Shown here piece by piece: positions 25,579 through 33,615 of a stretch of DNA of 64,000 nucleotides (position 1 is the stretch's first letter; every line of letters begins with the position of its first letter). A program made the translations under genes and the position numbers. The DNA lies in NCBI RefSeq assembly GCF_946479685.1, contig NZ_CAMLGS010000008.1, positions 1 to 64,000 of the forward strand, written 5' to 3'. The DNA comes from an uncultured Methylotenera sp. (GTDB taxonomy: Bacteria; Pseudomonadota; Gammaproteobacteria; Burkholderiales; Methylophilaceae). A model generated the notes under the pieces. It searched no databases and was not told the origin of the DNA. It worked only from the letters and a program-made list of their open reading frames with translations.

Positions 25579-26970
25579 TCAGCTCTCTTCGGTATCTGTT
25601 TCTAAATCAGTCTCTTTGGATAGACCAAGTTTGGCTAGTCTGTAGCGTAAGGTGCGGAACGTTACCCCAAGTAACTTTGCTGCGGCGGTTTTGTTCTGAT
25701 TCGTTTTATCCAGGGCCTGGATAATGGCCTTTTTCTCTATTTCTTCCAGATAGTCCGTCAGGTTAATTTCACTGCTATGGCTGCTGCCAAACATTGGGTT
25801 GGCGCTCGCTTGCGGTACCTCAGCGCTGCCTTCCGTCAGTACGTCGTCCACCACGATGGTTTGGCCGTCACATAGGGCTAAAGCGCGCTCCAGCATATTC
25901 TCTAGCTCACGCACATTGCCGGGGAATGCCAGGCTGGCAATGTGGGCCTGGGCTTGGGCATCGATTTTAGGCGTTGCAATATGCTGTGCCTGGCACAGTT
26001 TATTCAGCAGCATTTCGGTGAGCAGGGGAATGTCCGCTGGTCGGTTGCGCAGCGCCGGCATCTTGAGCTGAATCACATTCAGGCGGTAGTACAGGTCTTT
26101 TCTAAATTGGCCTGCATCCATCATTTCGGTTAAGTTTTTGTGTGTAGCACTAATGATGCGCACGTCTACCGCGTCTTCGTTAGTGCCGCCCACCATACGC
26201 ACTTTCTTTTCCTGAATCGCACGCAGCAGCTTTACCTGCATCGCCAGCGGTAAATCCGCTACTTCATCTAAAAACAGGGTGCCGCCACTAGCAGCCTGAA
26301 ATAAGCCCTCTTTATCTTGATTGGCACCGGTGAACGCACCCTTTTTATAGCCAAAAAATTCACTTTCCATCAGGTTTTCAGGAATCGCGCCGCAGTTTAC
26401 GGCGATAAAAGCACCGTCGGCACGTGAGCTATTCTGGTGGATAAGTTTTGCCGCTAGCTCTTTGCCGCTGCCGGATTCACCACTGATATAGACTGGCGCC
26501 TGGCTGCGCGAGACTTTGGCAATCATGGTGCGCACATACTGAATCGGCTCAGAGTTGCCTATCATGTCCAGGGTATTGGGCTTGCTTTGGCTGGATCTGG
26601 CGCTGAGTTTAAGTGCAGACTCAATCACGGGACGTAATTGTTTGAGTGAGATGGGCTTGGCCAGGTAGTCAAATGCCCCGGCTTTGAGTGCACATACTGC
26701 GTTGTCGGCGCTGGCGTGTGCTGTGATAACGGCGACCGGCAGGCCGAAGTGGAATTCATTGATATAGTTAACTAAGTCCAGACCAGTGCCGTTGGGCATT
26801 TGCATGTCGGTGAGGCATAGCGCATAAGTGCGCAATTTGAGCATGGCTTTGGCCTCTTCCACGCTGCTCGCGCTATAAGTCTCAACATCCATGCGCTCTA
26901 GCGTCATCGCTAGCAGTTCGCGGATATCGGTTTCATCGTCCACAATTAAGCAGCTAGGTCTTTGTTGCAT
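25579..26970 (-). CDS. pilR: PilR-like sigma-54-dependent response regulator
   Basis: The 463-residue NtrC-family activator has a receiver domain (residues 1-120, LTDMQMP phospho-Asp, AKPISL lysine), an intact AAA+ domain with Walker A GESGSGKELAAKLIH and GAFTGA loop, and a C-terminal Fis-type helix-turn-helix (NKTAAAKLLGVTFRTLRYRLAKLGL). With PilS it is expected to activate sigma-54 transcription of the major type IV pilin gene. It starts 16 bases after pilS. The C-terminus has an acidic run (ETDLETDTEES). Intact motifs contrast with the degenerate NtrX homologue in this window. Confidence 0.92.
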   Translation of the reverse strand: MQQRPSCLIVDDETDIRELLAMTLERMDVETYSASSVEEAKAMLKLRTYALCLTDMQMPNGTGLDLVNYINEFHFGLPVAVITAHASADNAVCALKAGAFDYLAKPISLKQLRPVIESALKLSARSSQSKPNTLDMIGNSEPIQYVRTMIAKVSRSQAPVYISGESGSGKELAAKLIHQNSSRADGAFIAVNCGAIPENLMESEFFGYKKGAFTGANQDKEGLFQAASGGTLFLDEVADLPLAMQVKLLRAIQEKKVRMVGGTNEDAVDVRIISATHKNLTEMMDAGQFRKDLYYRLNVIQLKMPALRNRPADIPLLTEMLLNKLCQAQHIATPKIDAQAQAHIASLAFPGNVRELENMLERALALCDGQTIVVDDVLTEGSAEVPQASANPMFGSSHSSEINLTDYLEEIEKKAIIQALDKTNQNKTAAAKLLGVTFRTLRYRLAKLGLSKETDLETDTEES

Positions 26971-26986
26971 ACTAAAAATATGGCCC

Positions 26987-28591
26987 TTAGTTGGTCGTTT
27001 GTAGCTGCAGTGTAAATGCGCTACCGGAGTCTAGTTTTTGGTACTTTAAGCGCGAGCCATTTGCCTCGGCAAGCTCGCGTGAAATATAAAGGCCTAGGCC
27101 GTTTCCCGTGGTTTTGGTGGTGTAGAACGGCTCAAACAGCTTGCTGCGGTTTTCTTCTGCGACGCCTTCACCGTCATCTACAACCTCTAAGTTTAAACCA
27201 GCACGCCCACTTTTTGTACAGTTTAGCTTTAAACTACCTACTTGTTTATGGCTATGTTCCCAGCCATTTTTGCATAAATTCCACAAAATCTGCATCAAAT
27301 GACGTTGGTCATAAGTGACGAATAATACGTCCTTAGGCAGGTTAATCTGAAAGTGCGTGTCAGGTATCTTTTCTACCGCACAAAATTGCGAATAAAAATC
27401 CAGCATAAACTGATTGAGCGCTAGCCGTTCTTGATTGGTGCGGTCGCGGCGATTCAGTTCCAGCACGTCCTTAATGATTTTATCAATGCGCTGGATATTG
27501 TCGGCAATAATTTGCAGCATACGATTATTTTGTGTGCCGAAGTTTTCTTCTTGCAGTAACTGATTGGCATGGCTGATGGCACTGAGTGGGTTGCGAATCT
27601 CATGTGCAATATTGGCTGTGAGGCGGCCTAGTGCTGCCAGTTTGGACTGCTGCGCGGCAGACTGAATCTGGCTCCAGTCCTGAATAAATACTACAGCACC
27701 GTGCATGCGGGTGTCGCGGTTGATGGGCTCAAACCTGAGCTTAAGCTCCTTGTTGTGTATGGTCACGATGAGGTGGTCACTGGCATTATCTGCATGCATC
27801 CAGTGTGTAAAGGCATGGGCAATGTCCATGGCGCTATCATTTAGTCGCACCGTCTCACCATCATCGGTTTGCGTTACATGTAGGAGTGATAGGGCTGCTG
27901 AGTTATGGTGGCGAATGTGCAGAAACTGGTCAATCACTATCACGCCATCTTGCATTTCTTCGGTAATCAGCGCGTTTACTTGCGCCAGGTTTTCTAAGTC
28001 AACGCCACGGGCTGAGGCGAGCGCTTCACTTTGCAGGATGCGTTTAGCAAAGCTATAGCCCAGCCATGCCGTGGCAAAGCAACTCAGGCTTAACATCACC
28101 GGCTGGCTGTATACGGAGAGGGGCAAGTCCCAACGTGTGATTTGGTAACTTTGCTCCAGTAGCAGGCCTATGGTGGCAATCGCGGCATAAAACAATGCCA
28201 GGCGGCCATTGCTGATCAGGCTGGCAGTCACGATGGTGATAATCAGCAGTAGCCCTAAGCCGCTTTGTATGCCACCGGCCGCGTGCATAATACCGATAAT
28301 AAAAAAGATATCGATGATGATTTGCACCGGGTTGAAGAACACCAGCGCGGAAGATCTGAGCGGCGCCACAATCAGCAGGGTGAAACTGAACAGGGAGTAA
28401 GCCAGGGCTAAGCTAAAGAACAATGAGGCATCTTGTGCCTCGCCCCAGTTTCTCTGCCCCATGTAGAGCGAGAAAAGCACAAAGAACAGGCTGAGTATTA
28501 ACCGGAAAACATTAATGATACGAATGGTGCGTGCCTGCAGTGATAGTTCACTTGGTGAGCTAAGGGCTTGATTAAGCATGAGGTTAATCAT
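26987..28591 (-). CDS. pilS: PilS-like sensor histidine kinase
   Basis: The 534-residue kinase has six N-terminal membrane helices with the PilS-typical stretch GGIQSGLGLLLIITIVTASL, a PAS-like domain (VNALITEEMQDGVIVIDQF), a HisKA domain with phospho-His in NIAHEIRNPLSAISHANQLL, and an ATPase domain (LWNLCKNGWEHS, DDGEGV, GNGLGLYISREL). It partners with PilR encoded 16 bases downstream. PilS normally senses pilin subunits in the membrane. A PP0621-family gene lies immediately upstream on the same strand, the usual arrangement in this group. Confidence 0.92.
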   Translation of the reverse strand: MINLMLNQALSSPSELSLQARTIRIINVFRLILSLFFVLFSLYMGQRNWGEAQDASLFFSLALAYSLFSFTLLIVAPLRSSALVFFNPVQIIIDIFFIIGIMHAAGGIQSGLGLLLIITIVTASLISNGRLALFYAAIATIGLLLEQSYQITRWDLPLSVYSQPVMLSLSCFATAWLGYSFAKRILQSEALASARGVDLENLAQVNALITEEMQDGVIVIDQFLHIRHHNSAALSLLHVTQTDDGETVRLNDSAMDIAHAFTHWMHADNASDHLIVTIHNKELKLRFEPINRDTRMHGAVVFIQDWSQIQSAAQQSKLAALGRLTANIAHEIRNPLSAISHANQLLQEENFGTQNNRMLQIIADNIQRIDKIIKDVLELNRRDRTNQERLALNQFMLDFYSQFCAVEKIPDTHFQINLPKDVLFVTYDQRHLMQILWNLCKNGWEHSHKQVGSLKLNCTKSGRAGLNLEVVDDGEGVAEENRSKLFEPFYTTKTTGNGLGLYISRELAEANGSRLKYQKLDSGSAFTLQLQTTN

Positions 28592-28656
28592 AGGCGGGTT
28601 ATATTTTGCGCAAGAGTCTTCGTTTTAAGTATTTTCGTTAATGCTTAAGCGGCAGC

Positions 28657-28887
28657 TTATGTGTTAGATTTAATGTGTGCTTTTGAGCAGTAAAACTTGC
28701 CTTCAACTAAAAATGCTTCCGATCTGGGCAAATGCACATGACATTGTTCGCACTCTACCATGTTCTCAATATTCGGTTCTTCCCGCTTGTTGGGCTCAGA
28801 TGAACGGTAAGCCTTGGCGTTAAGGTTGCGTTTAATCACTTGGATAATGAGTCCAATCACGATAGCCCAGAAAATTAGTTTCCACAT
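28657..28887 (-). CDS. PP0621 family small membrane protein with Cys motif
   Basis: The 76-residue protein has one N-terminal membrane helix (WKLIFWAIVIGLIIQVI), a charged linker, and a C-terminal Cys cluster: C-E-Q-C-H-V-H then FYCSKAH. The spacing resembles a small zinc ribbon. The PP0621 family is of unknown function and is typically next to pilS, as here, where it is the first gene of a three-gene run with pilS and pilR. A role in pilus regulation is suggested by position only. Confidence 0.85.
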   Translation of the reverse strand: MWKLIFWAIVIGLIIQVIKRNLNAKAYRSSEPNKREEPNIENMVECEQCHVHLPRSEAFLVEGKFYCSKAHIKSNT

Positions 28888-29084
28888 AATGAACGTTACT
28901 CAAGTCTTCAATGGTTAAGTGTAGATTGTAACTAAAAGCGCAGCTTGTGTCGGGTTTTTAATCACTGCGGTTTTTGTGTTGTCGCCAGCGCTTTAGCAAC
29001 CGGCATTACTTGGCTTGCCACGGGCGGTGCTGGCGCAAAAGGCAAACCTGCTATACTGTGTGTCTGAATACGAGCTGTACTTAT

Positions 29085-29126
29085 ACATGATTTGGCACAC
29101 ATGATCTGGCGCACATGATTTGGTTA
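29085..29126. repeat. three 14-bp tandem units upstream of the sigma factor gene
   Basis: Units at 29085-29098, 29099-29112 and 29113-29126 share ACATGATYTGG. They lie in the 294-base gap between the PP0621 gene and the sigma factor gene; the rest of that gap holds no gene I can support. Confidence 0.85.
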
Positions 29127-29181
29127 ACAGTATAGAATACCAACCTGAATATGGCGTAATATCTAAATTAAGCATCTAAAA

Positions 29182-29793
29182 ATGGCAACACCCAAGGAAC
29201 TCTCAGACTTTCTCGCAGCAACCGAGCGGCGTGCATTTAAGCAGACGGCTTACGCTGTCCGTGACGATCATGCTGCGCTAGACATTGTGCAGGATGCCAT
29301 GATGAAGTTGGCTGATAAGTACGGTGCGCAGCCTGCTGCAGAGTTTCCTATGCTATTTCAGCGTATTTTGCAAAATACGATGCGCGATTACTGGCGCAGG
29401 CAAAAGGTGCGCAATTTGTGGACTACGCTGCTTTCTTCGTTTGGCGGCAGCGGTGATGACAACGAAGACCGCGACCCACTTGATACTATTGATGTGGGAG
29501 ATGATAGTGACGAGCCCTCAGCACAAATCGCACGTAGTCAGACTATACAGCTGATTGAGCGTGCTTTAGAAAAGTTGCCGGCACGTCAACGTGAAGCATT
29601 TGTGCTGCGTTACTGGGAGGAGATGGATGTCGCAGAAACAGCAGAAATCATGGGGTGCTCCGATGGCAGCGTGAAAACGCATTGTTCGCGAGCGGTACAT
29701 GCATTGGCTATAGAATTGCGCAAACAAGGGCTAGATAAAATAGGTTTATCCAATGTAATGCGGAAAGATCTAAATGATGGCTCGAAAGAATAG
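29182..29793 (+). CDS. RNA polymerase sigma factor (ECF-like, sigma-70 family)
   Basis: The 203-residue protein has sigma region 2 (DDHAALDIVQDAMMKLAD, FQRILQNTMRDYWRRQK), a long acidic linker of about 30 residues (GDDNEDRDPLDTIDVGDDSDE), and region 4 (LEKLPARQREAFVLRYWEEM, VAETAEIMGCSDGSVKTHCSRAVHAL). It is the first gene of a set with DUF3619, DUF3106 and RDD genes, in the same order seen in other Betaproteobacteria. DUF3619, starting 9 bases after it, is a single-helix membrane protein and could be its anti-sigma factor, though the family is uncharacterised. No clear ribosome site precedes the ATG. Confidence 0.92.
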   Translation: MATPKELSDFLAATERRAFKQTAYAVRDDHAALDIVQDAMMKLADKYGAQPAAEFPMLFQRILQNTMRDYWRRQKVRNLWTTLLSSFGGSGDDNEDRDPLDTIDVGDDSDEPSAQIARSQTIQLIERALEKLPARQREAFVLRYWEEMDVAETAEIMGCSDGSVKTHCSRAVHALAIELRKQGLDKIGLSNVMRKDLNDGSKE

Positions 29794-29802
29794 GAGCGAG
29801 CA

Positions 29803-30246
29803 ATGAGCGCGAGTGAAAATAAATATATTGATTCGACAGCGGCTTTGGATGCCAGCGTTGAAGATCAAATAGCACGCAATATGGTTGAGTTGCTGGATAG
29901 CCATGCCCAGAAATTACCAGAAGCCTACGCCACGCGTTTGGCTGATGCACGTAGCTTAGCCATAGGTAAATTAGTAAGTCAGGAAGCCCAATTGGCGGGG
30001 CATAGCCTGCATAGAAGTGGCCATGCTTTGCAATGGCGTGGAGGGCGTTGGGGGCATTATTTTGAACAGCATCGCATACTTTCTACCTTGTTGATCGTGT
30101 GTGTGGTGTTGTTTGCCGTGTTTGCCGTGCAACAGTTTAGTGTTAGTCATCAAATAGAAAGTAGCGATGCATTCTTGTTGGCGTCTGATTTGCCACCGGA
30201 AGCATACGCAGACAAGGGATTTACTGCATGGTTGGATACCAATTGA
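29803..30246 (+). CDS. DUF3619 family membrane protein
   Basis: The 147-residue protein starts with an alpha-helical cytoplasmic part (DQIARNMVELLDSHAQKLPEAYATRLADARSLA). One membrane helix follows at about residues 95-115 (ILSTLLIVCVVLFAVFAV), then a short periplasmic end with FLLASDLPPEAYADKGFTAWL. The TAGGAG ribosome site lies 6 bases before the ATG. The topology and the position directly after an ECF-like sigma factor gene fit an anti-sigma factor, but the zinc-binding HxxxCxxC motif of zinc-containing anti-sigma factors is absent. The 3' end overlaps the DUF3106 gene by 19 bases. Confidence 0.85.
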   Translation: MSASENKYIDSTAALDASVEDQIARNMVELLDSHAQKLPEAYATRLADARSLAIGKLVSQEAQLAGHSLHRSGHALQWRGGRWGHYFEQHRILSTLLIVCVVLFAVFAVQQFSVSHQIESSDAFLLASDLPPEAYADKGFTAWLDTN

Positions 30247-30671
30247 AGCTGCAACGCCTAGTTTTTGTATTTGCATTGCTTATCTACGGAGCTTCAGTTG
30301 CTAACGCTGCTGATGTTTCTTGGTCTGAGTTGAATGATAGTCAGCGTAAGGTGTTGAACCCGTTGGCTTCTGAGTGGGATACCCTGCGTCCGTGGCAGCG
30401 TGAAAAGATGCTGGATATTGCCAGAGACTACCCCAAGATGAATGCCGAGAAACAAGCCTTGGTGAAAGAGCGCTTAAGTAATTGGAGTCGTATGACGCCC
30501 TACGAGCGTGAGAATGCAAGAAAGCGGCATCAGCAATTTAATGCTTTACCTGCGGACAAAAAGAGTGAACTGCGCAGAAAATGGCAGGAGTATCAAAAAC
30601 TGTCTGAGTCTGAGCGAGCCAAGCTGCGTGCAGAATCACCAGATGCCTATACCGATGCAGATTTAAATTAA
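30228..30671 (+). CDS. DUF3106 exported protein
   Basis: The 147-residue protein has a signal peptide (VFVFALLIYGASVANA) and a helical mature domain of short repeated units with Trp and Arg/Lys: LASEWDTLRPWQREKML, LVKERLSNWSRMTPYERENARKRHQQF, LPADKKSELRRKWQEYQKL. The repeating W..L/M.P..R pattern defines DUF3106, which resembles small periplasmic helical sensor proteins of the CpxP type only in general character. It begins inside the DUF3619 gene, so it is translationally coupled to it. Confidence 0.85.
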   Translation: MVGYQLKLQRLVFVFALLIYGASVANAADVSWSELNDSQRKVLNPLASEWDTLRPWQREKMLDIARDYPKMNAEKQALVKERLSNWSRMTPYERENARKRHQQFNALPADKKSELRRKWQEYQKLSESERAKLRAESPDAYTDADLN

Positions 30672-30722
30672 ACTTGAGTTAAATTTCGATACTCAAGCTG
30701 AATAACCACACCTAAATCCCAC

Positions 30723-31163
30723 ATGCACTCACAAGACACTGCCGCCATTACCTCAACCCCGCAGGCACCTAGCTTATTGAAGCTAAGTGCCTGTTTGCTT
30801 TATGAACTGCTGGCTATCATCGCGCTCAGCCTGGTGTTTGCCGGGTTGTTTTATGCGGTGTTTGGCGATGCTACCCACGGCTTTAAGCGTTTGCTACAAC
30901 AGTTGTTGTTATGGGGGCTGTTAGGTGCGTATTACGTTAGGTGCTGGATCACAAGTGGGCAGACGCTGGCGATGCAGGCTTGGCGCTTAAAAGTGGTGGC
31001 ACAAAATAATGCACCCTTACCTAAATCTACCGCTCTCATCCGTTACTTGCTGGCTAGTTTGAGTTTAGCGTTGTTTGGCTTGGGTTTTGTATGGGCGGTG
31101 CTAGATAAAGAGCGGTTGTTTTTACACGATAGGTTGCTCAAATCCAAGATCATCGCGATTTAG
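30723..31163 (+). CDS. RDD family membrane protein
   Basis: The 146-residue protein has four hydrophobic segments and RDD family features: LSACLLYELLAIIALSLVF at the start, GQTLAMQAWRLKVVAQN in the middle loop, and DKERLFLHDRLLKSKII at the end. Its function is unknown; some RDD proteins behave as Na+/H+ antiporters. It is the last gene of the sigma factor set, 51 bases after DUF3106, and is convergent with lptG. Confidence 0.83.
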   Translation: MHSQDTAAITSTPQAPSLLKLSACLLYELLAIIALSLVFAGLFYAVFGDATHGFKRLLQQLLLWGLLGAYYVRCWITSGQTLAMQAWRLKVVAQNNAPLPKSTALIRYLLASLSLALFGLGFVWAVLDKERLFLHDRLLKSKIIAI

Positions 31164-31178
31164 TGCGATGTCCCCAGT

Positions 31179-31201
31179 GCGGCATATAAGACTTATGCCG
31201 C
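31179..31201. terminator. hairpin between RDD gene and lptG
   Basis: GCGGCATA / TATGCCGC form an 8-bp stem with a 7-base loop in the convergent gap between the RDD gene and lptG. No strong T-run is present. Confidence 0.5.
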
Positions 31202-31208
31202 TACTGTC

Positions 31209-32279
31209 TTACCTTTTATCAATATGATGCAGCATAGCCAAGCCACCCAGCAGGAATAACGCGGTTGGCGTGATAGCGCTAAAGGCCGGTGCCCAGTCGT
31301 TTAATAAGCCCAGGTGTACAAAGGTCTGATTGAGTGTCTGGTATAAAATTCCAAGCATGATGCCGATAAAGATTTTAGTGCTGGCACCCGTTGCGCGTTG
31401 CTGAATAAAGGCAAATGGCAGCGCAAGAATGACCATGACCAGACTGGCTAATGGGTAGATTAATTTTGCCCACAACGCCATTTTGTAGCGCGTCGTTTTT
31501 TGCTTGTTCACTGCCAAATGGTCAATGTACGCGTACAAATTCCATGCTGACATTTTCTCTGGCAATACCAGTAATACATTCAATAGTTCTGGGCGTATCA
31601 GTGATCGCCAGGTGGCTGTGTCCAAATGCTGCACGTAGTTCTGGTCTTTGTCAAAATGCGTTTGTGACACTGATTTTAAATGCCATTGCTCATCTTCATA
31701 CAGACCTTTATGGGCATGGCTGACGGTACGCAGGTTGAACTTGTCATCAAACTCATAAATATGGATATTCAGCAGTGTGGTGTCCGCCAGCACCTCTTCT
31801 ACGTTCACAAAGCTATGGCCATCTTTTACCCATAGTCCAGACTTGAAGTCTTGCACAATCACAGAGTCCGTCGCCTTGATGCGGATGCGCTGCGCCATTT
31901 TCTCACTGAGTGGAGTAATCAGCTCGCCGATAAAAAAAGTGAGGACGGTAAATATCATGCCGATTTTAATGAGCGTGGCAGCCAAGCTGTATAGCGAAAT
32001 GCCGCTCACTCTTAGCACGATTAGTTCTGAGTAACGTGCCAACTGTCCTAAGCTGTACATGCAGCCTACCAATACCGCGACCGGGATTACTTCATACACA
32101 TGGCCTGGTGCGCTTAGTAGCACAAATAAGATAATCTTGCCCAAGCCGTAGTTGCCCTGCCCCAGGCTTTCCAGCTCTTGTATCAGGTCAAAGAATGAGA
32201 ACATGGCAATTAGTGCCAGTGTAATCAGTAGTACATTGACAGTGATTTCTTTGAGTAAATAACGGGTGATGATTTTCAT
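31209..32279 (-). CDS. lptG: LptG, LPS export ABC permease
   Basis: LptG and LptF form the inner-membrane permease pair that, with the LptB ATPase, extracts LPS for transport to the outer membrane. The 356-residue protein is of YjgP/YjgQ type: start MKIITRYLLKEITVNVLLIT, the GHVYEVIPVAVLVGCMYSLGQLARYSELIVLRVSG block, a periplasmic beta-jellyroll domain (roughly residues 130-260), and three more helices. It follows lptF after 14 bases. LptB is not in this window. Confidence 0.94.
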   Translation of the reverse strand: MKIITRYLLKEITVNVLLITLALIAMFSFFDLIQELESLGQGNYGLGKIILFVLLSAPGHVYEVIPVAVLVGCMYSLGQLARYSELIVLRVSGISLYSLAATLIKIGMIFTVLTFFIGELITPLSEKMAQRIRIKATDSVIVQDFKSGLWVKDGHSFVNVEEVLADTTLLNIHIYEFDDKFNLRTVSHAHKGLYEDEQWHLKSVSQTHFDKDQNYVQHLDTATWRSLIRPELLNVLLVLPEKMSAWNLYAYIDHLAVNKQKTTRYKMALWAKLIYPLASLVMVILALPFAFIQQRATGASTKIFIGIMLGILYQTLNQTFVHLGLLNDWAPAFSAITPTALFLLGGLAMLHHIDKR

Positions 32280-32293
32280 AAAAGGCTAATCGT

Positions 32294-33418
32294 TTAGCTT
32301 GCTAAGGCCGCTTGGCGGCGTTTTTTTAGCCAGTTCATTGCAAATATACCTGGGAATAAAGGCAGTTGCTGTGCACGTCGACGGAATAGGTAAATGGTCA
32401 ACAATAAGAAAAACGCATGTACTGGCCATAAGCCAATCAATGCACTCAGCTTACCCTGAGCGGTCCACGCCTGAAAAATGCTGAGTAGGTTGTTATAAAT
32501 AATGTAAATCACCAGTGCGAGGATGAAGTTGGCAGAGCGTCCGGCGCGAGGGTCTAGCGCGCTTAATGGAATGGCGAGTAAGCTCAGTATCAACGCCGAG
32601 ATAGGAATGGCAAGGCGCCATTGCAGCTCAGCCTTGTTGGTGTTATTAGCGGAGGTGACCAACTCCTTCGTGGATTTGGACTGGGTGCTAGGCGGTTCCT
32701 CTTTGGCTTCTTTTGCTTCAATACGGATGGCGTATTTTTCAAAAGTAGTGGTAGAGAACTCGGCGCTACCTCTGCTGCCTTCATAGCGCTTGCCGTTTTC
32801 CATCAGTACAAAGTTATCGCCATTTTTCTCGGTATAGCGGCTGCCTTGAGCCGCAACTATCACGCCCAGCTTTTGGTGCTGCAGGGTTTGTACGAAAATG
32901 TTTTTGACGACATTGCCGAGTTCGTCAAAACTTTCCATAAAAAATACGCGGTCGCCATTGGCAGACTCTTTAAATACGCCTGGACTAATGGTAGCGAGGT
33001 CATCGCGCGCTTCTAATTGAGTGCGATAGAGCTCGCCTTTACTGGTGGCCCAAGGCATCACGAACAGGCTGAGCACCAAGATAAACAAGATGACTGGGAA
33101 AATAAAGGTAAGCACCGGGCGTATCCAGCTATTGATGCTGAGTCCGCCGCTAAACCAAATGACCATTTCAGAGTCACGGTACCAGCGCGATAACGTCATT
33201 AATACCGCTAAAAATAGCGAGAGTGAGAGCACCATGGGTAAGAACTTCACCATGTTAAAACCCAGGATAGTGGTAATCGCATCGTTAGGCAGGATACCTT
33301 TGGCAGCAAGGCGCACTAAGGTGCCTGCGCGCTGGGCGACTACGATTCCAATCAGGATGAGGAAAGCACCTGCAGCCGTTGAAATGAGTTCTTTTATTAA
33401 TGAGTGCCTAAAAAGCAT
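32294..33418 (-). CDS. lptF: LptF, LPS export ABC permease
   Basis: The 374-residue protein is the partner of LptG, with start MLFRHSLIKELISTAAGAFL, helices 2-3 with FLPMVLSLSLFLAVLMTLSRWYRDSEMVIWFSGG, a periplasmic domain of about 150 residues (residues ~125-265), and C-terminal helices. It is the first gene of the lptF-lptG pair and divergent from pepA. The usual Betaproteobacterial order pepA / lptFG is kept. Confidence 0.94.
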   Translation of the reverse strand: MLFRHSLIKELISTAAGAFLILIGIVVAQRAGTLVRLAAKGILPNDAITTILGFNMVKFLPMVLSLSLFLAVLMTLSRWYRDSEMVIWFSGGLSINSWIRPVLTFIFPVILFILVLSLFVMPWATSKGELYRTQLEARDDLATISPGVFKESANGDRVFFMESFDELGNVVKNIFVQTLQHQKLGVIVAAQGSRYTEKNGDNFVLMENGKRYEGSRGSAEFSTTTFEKYAIRIEAKEAKEEPPSTQSKSTKELVTSANNTNKAELQWRLAIPISALILSLLAIPLSALDPRAGRSANFILALVIYIIYNNLLSIFQAWTAQGKLSALIGLWPVHAFFLLLTIYLFRRRAQQLPLFPGIFAMNWLKKRRQAALAS

Positions 33419-33615
33419 ATGCTGGACTGTAAACCAATTTATTTACGACTATGAATTACGTGTAAAACACGCGATAATTTAATCAAACTTCACATTTGAT
33501 TGAATTGATGCTGATTATTTAATGCTCTATTGTAGAGTAGTTAACTTTATATGTAGCGATGATTCTACATTTCGGCAAAAATTTAATGTAACAACAATAA
33601 CTAGGATCTAACACT

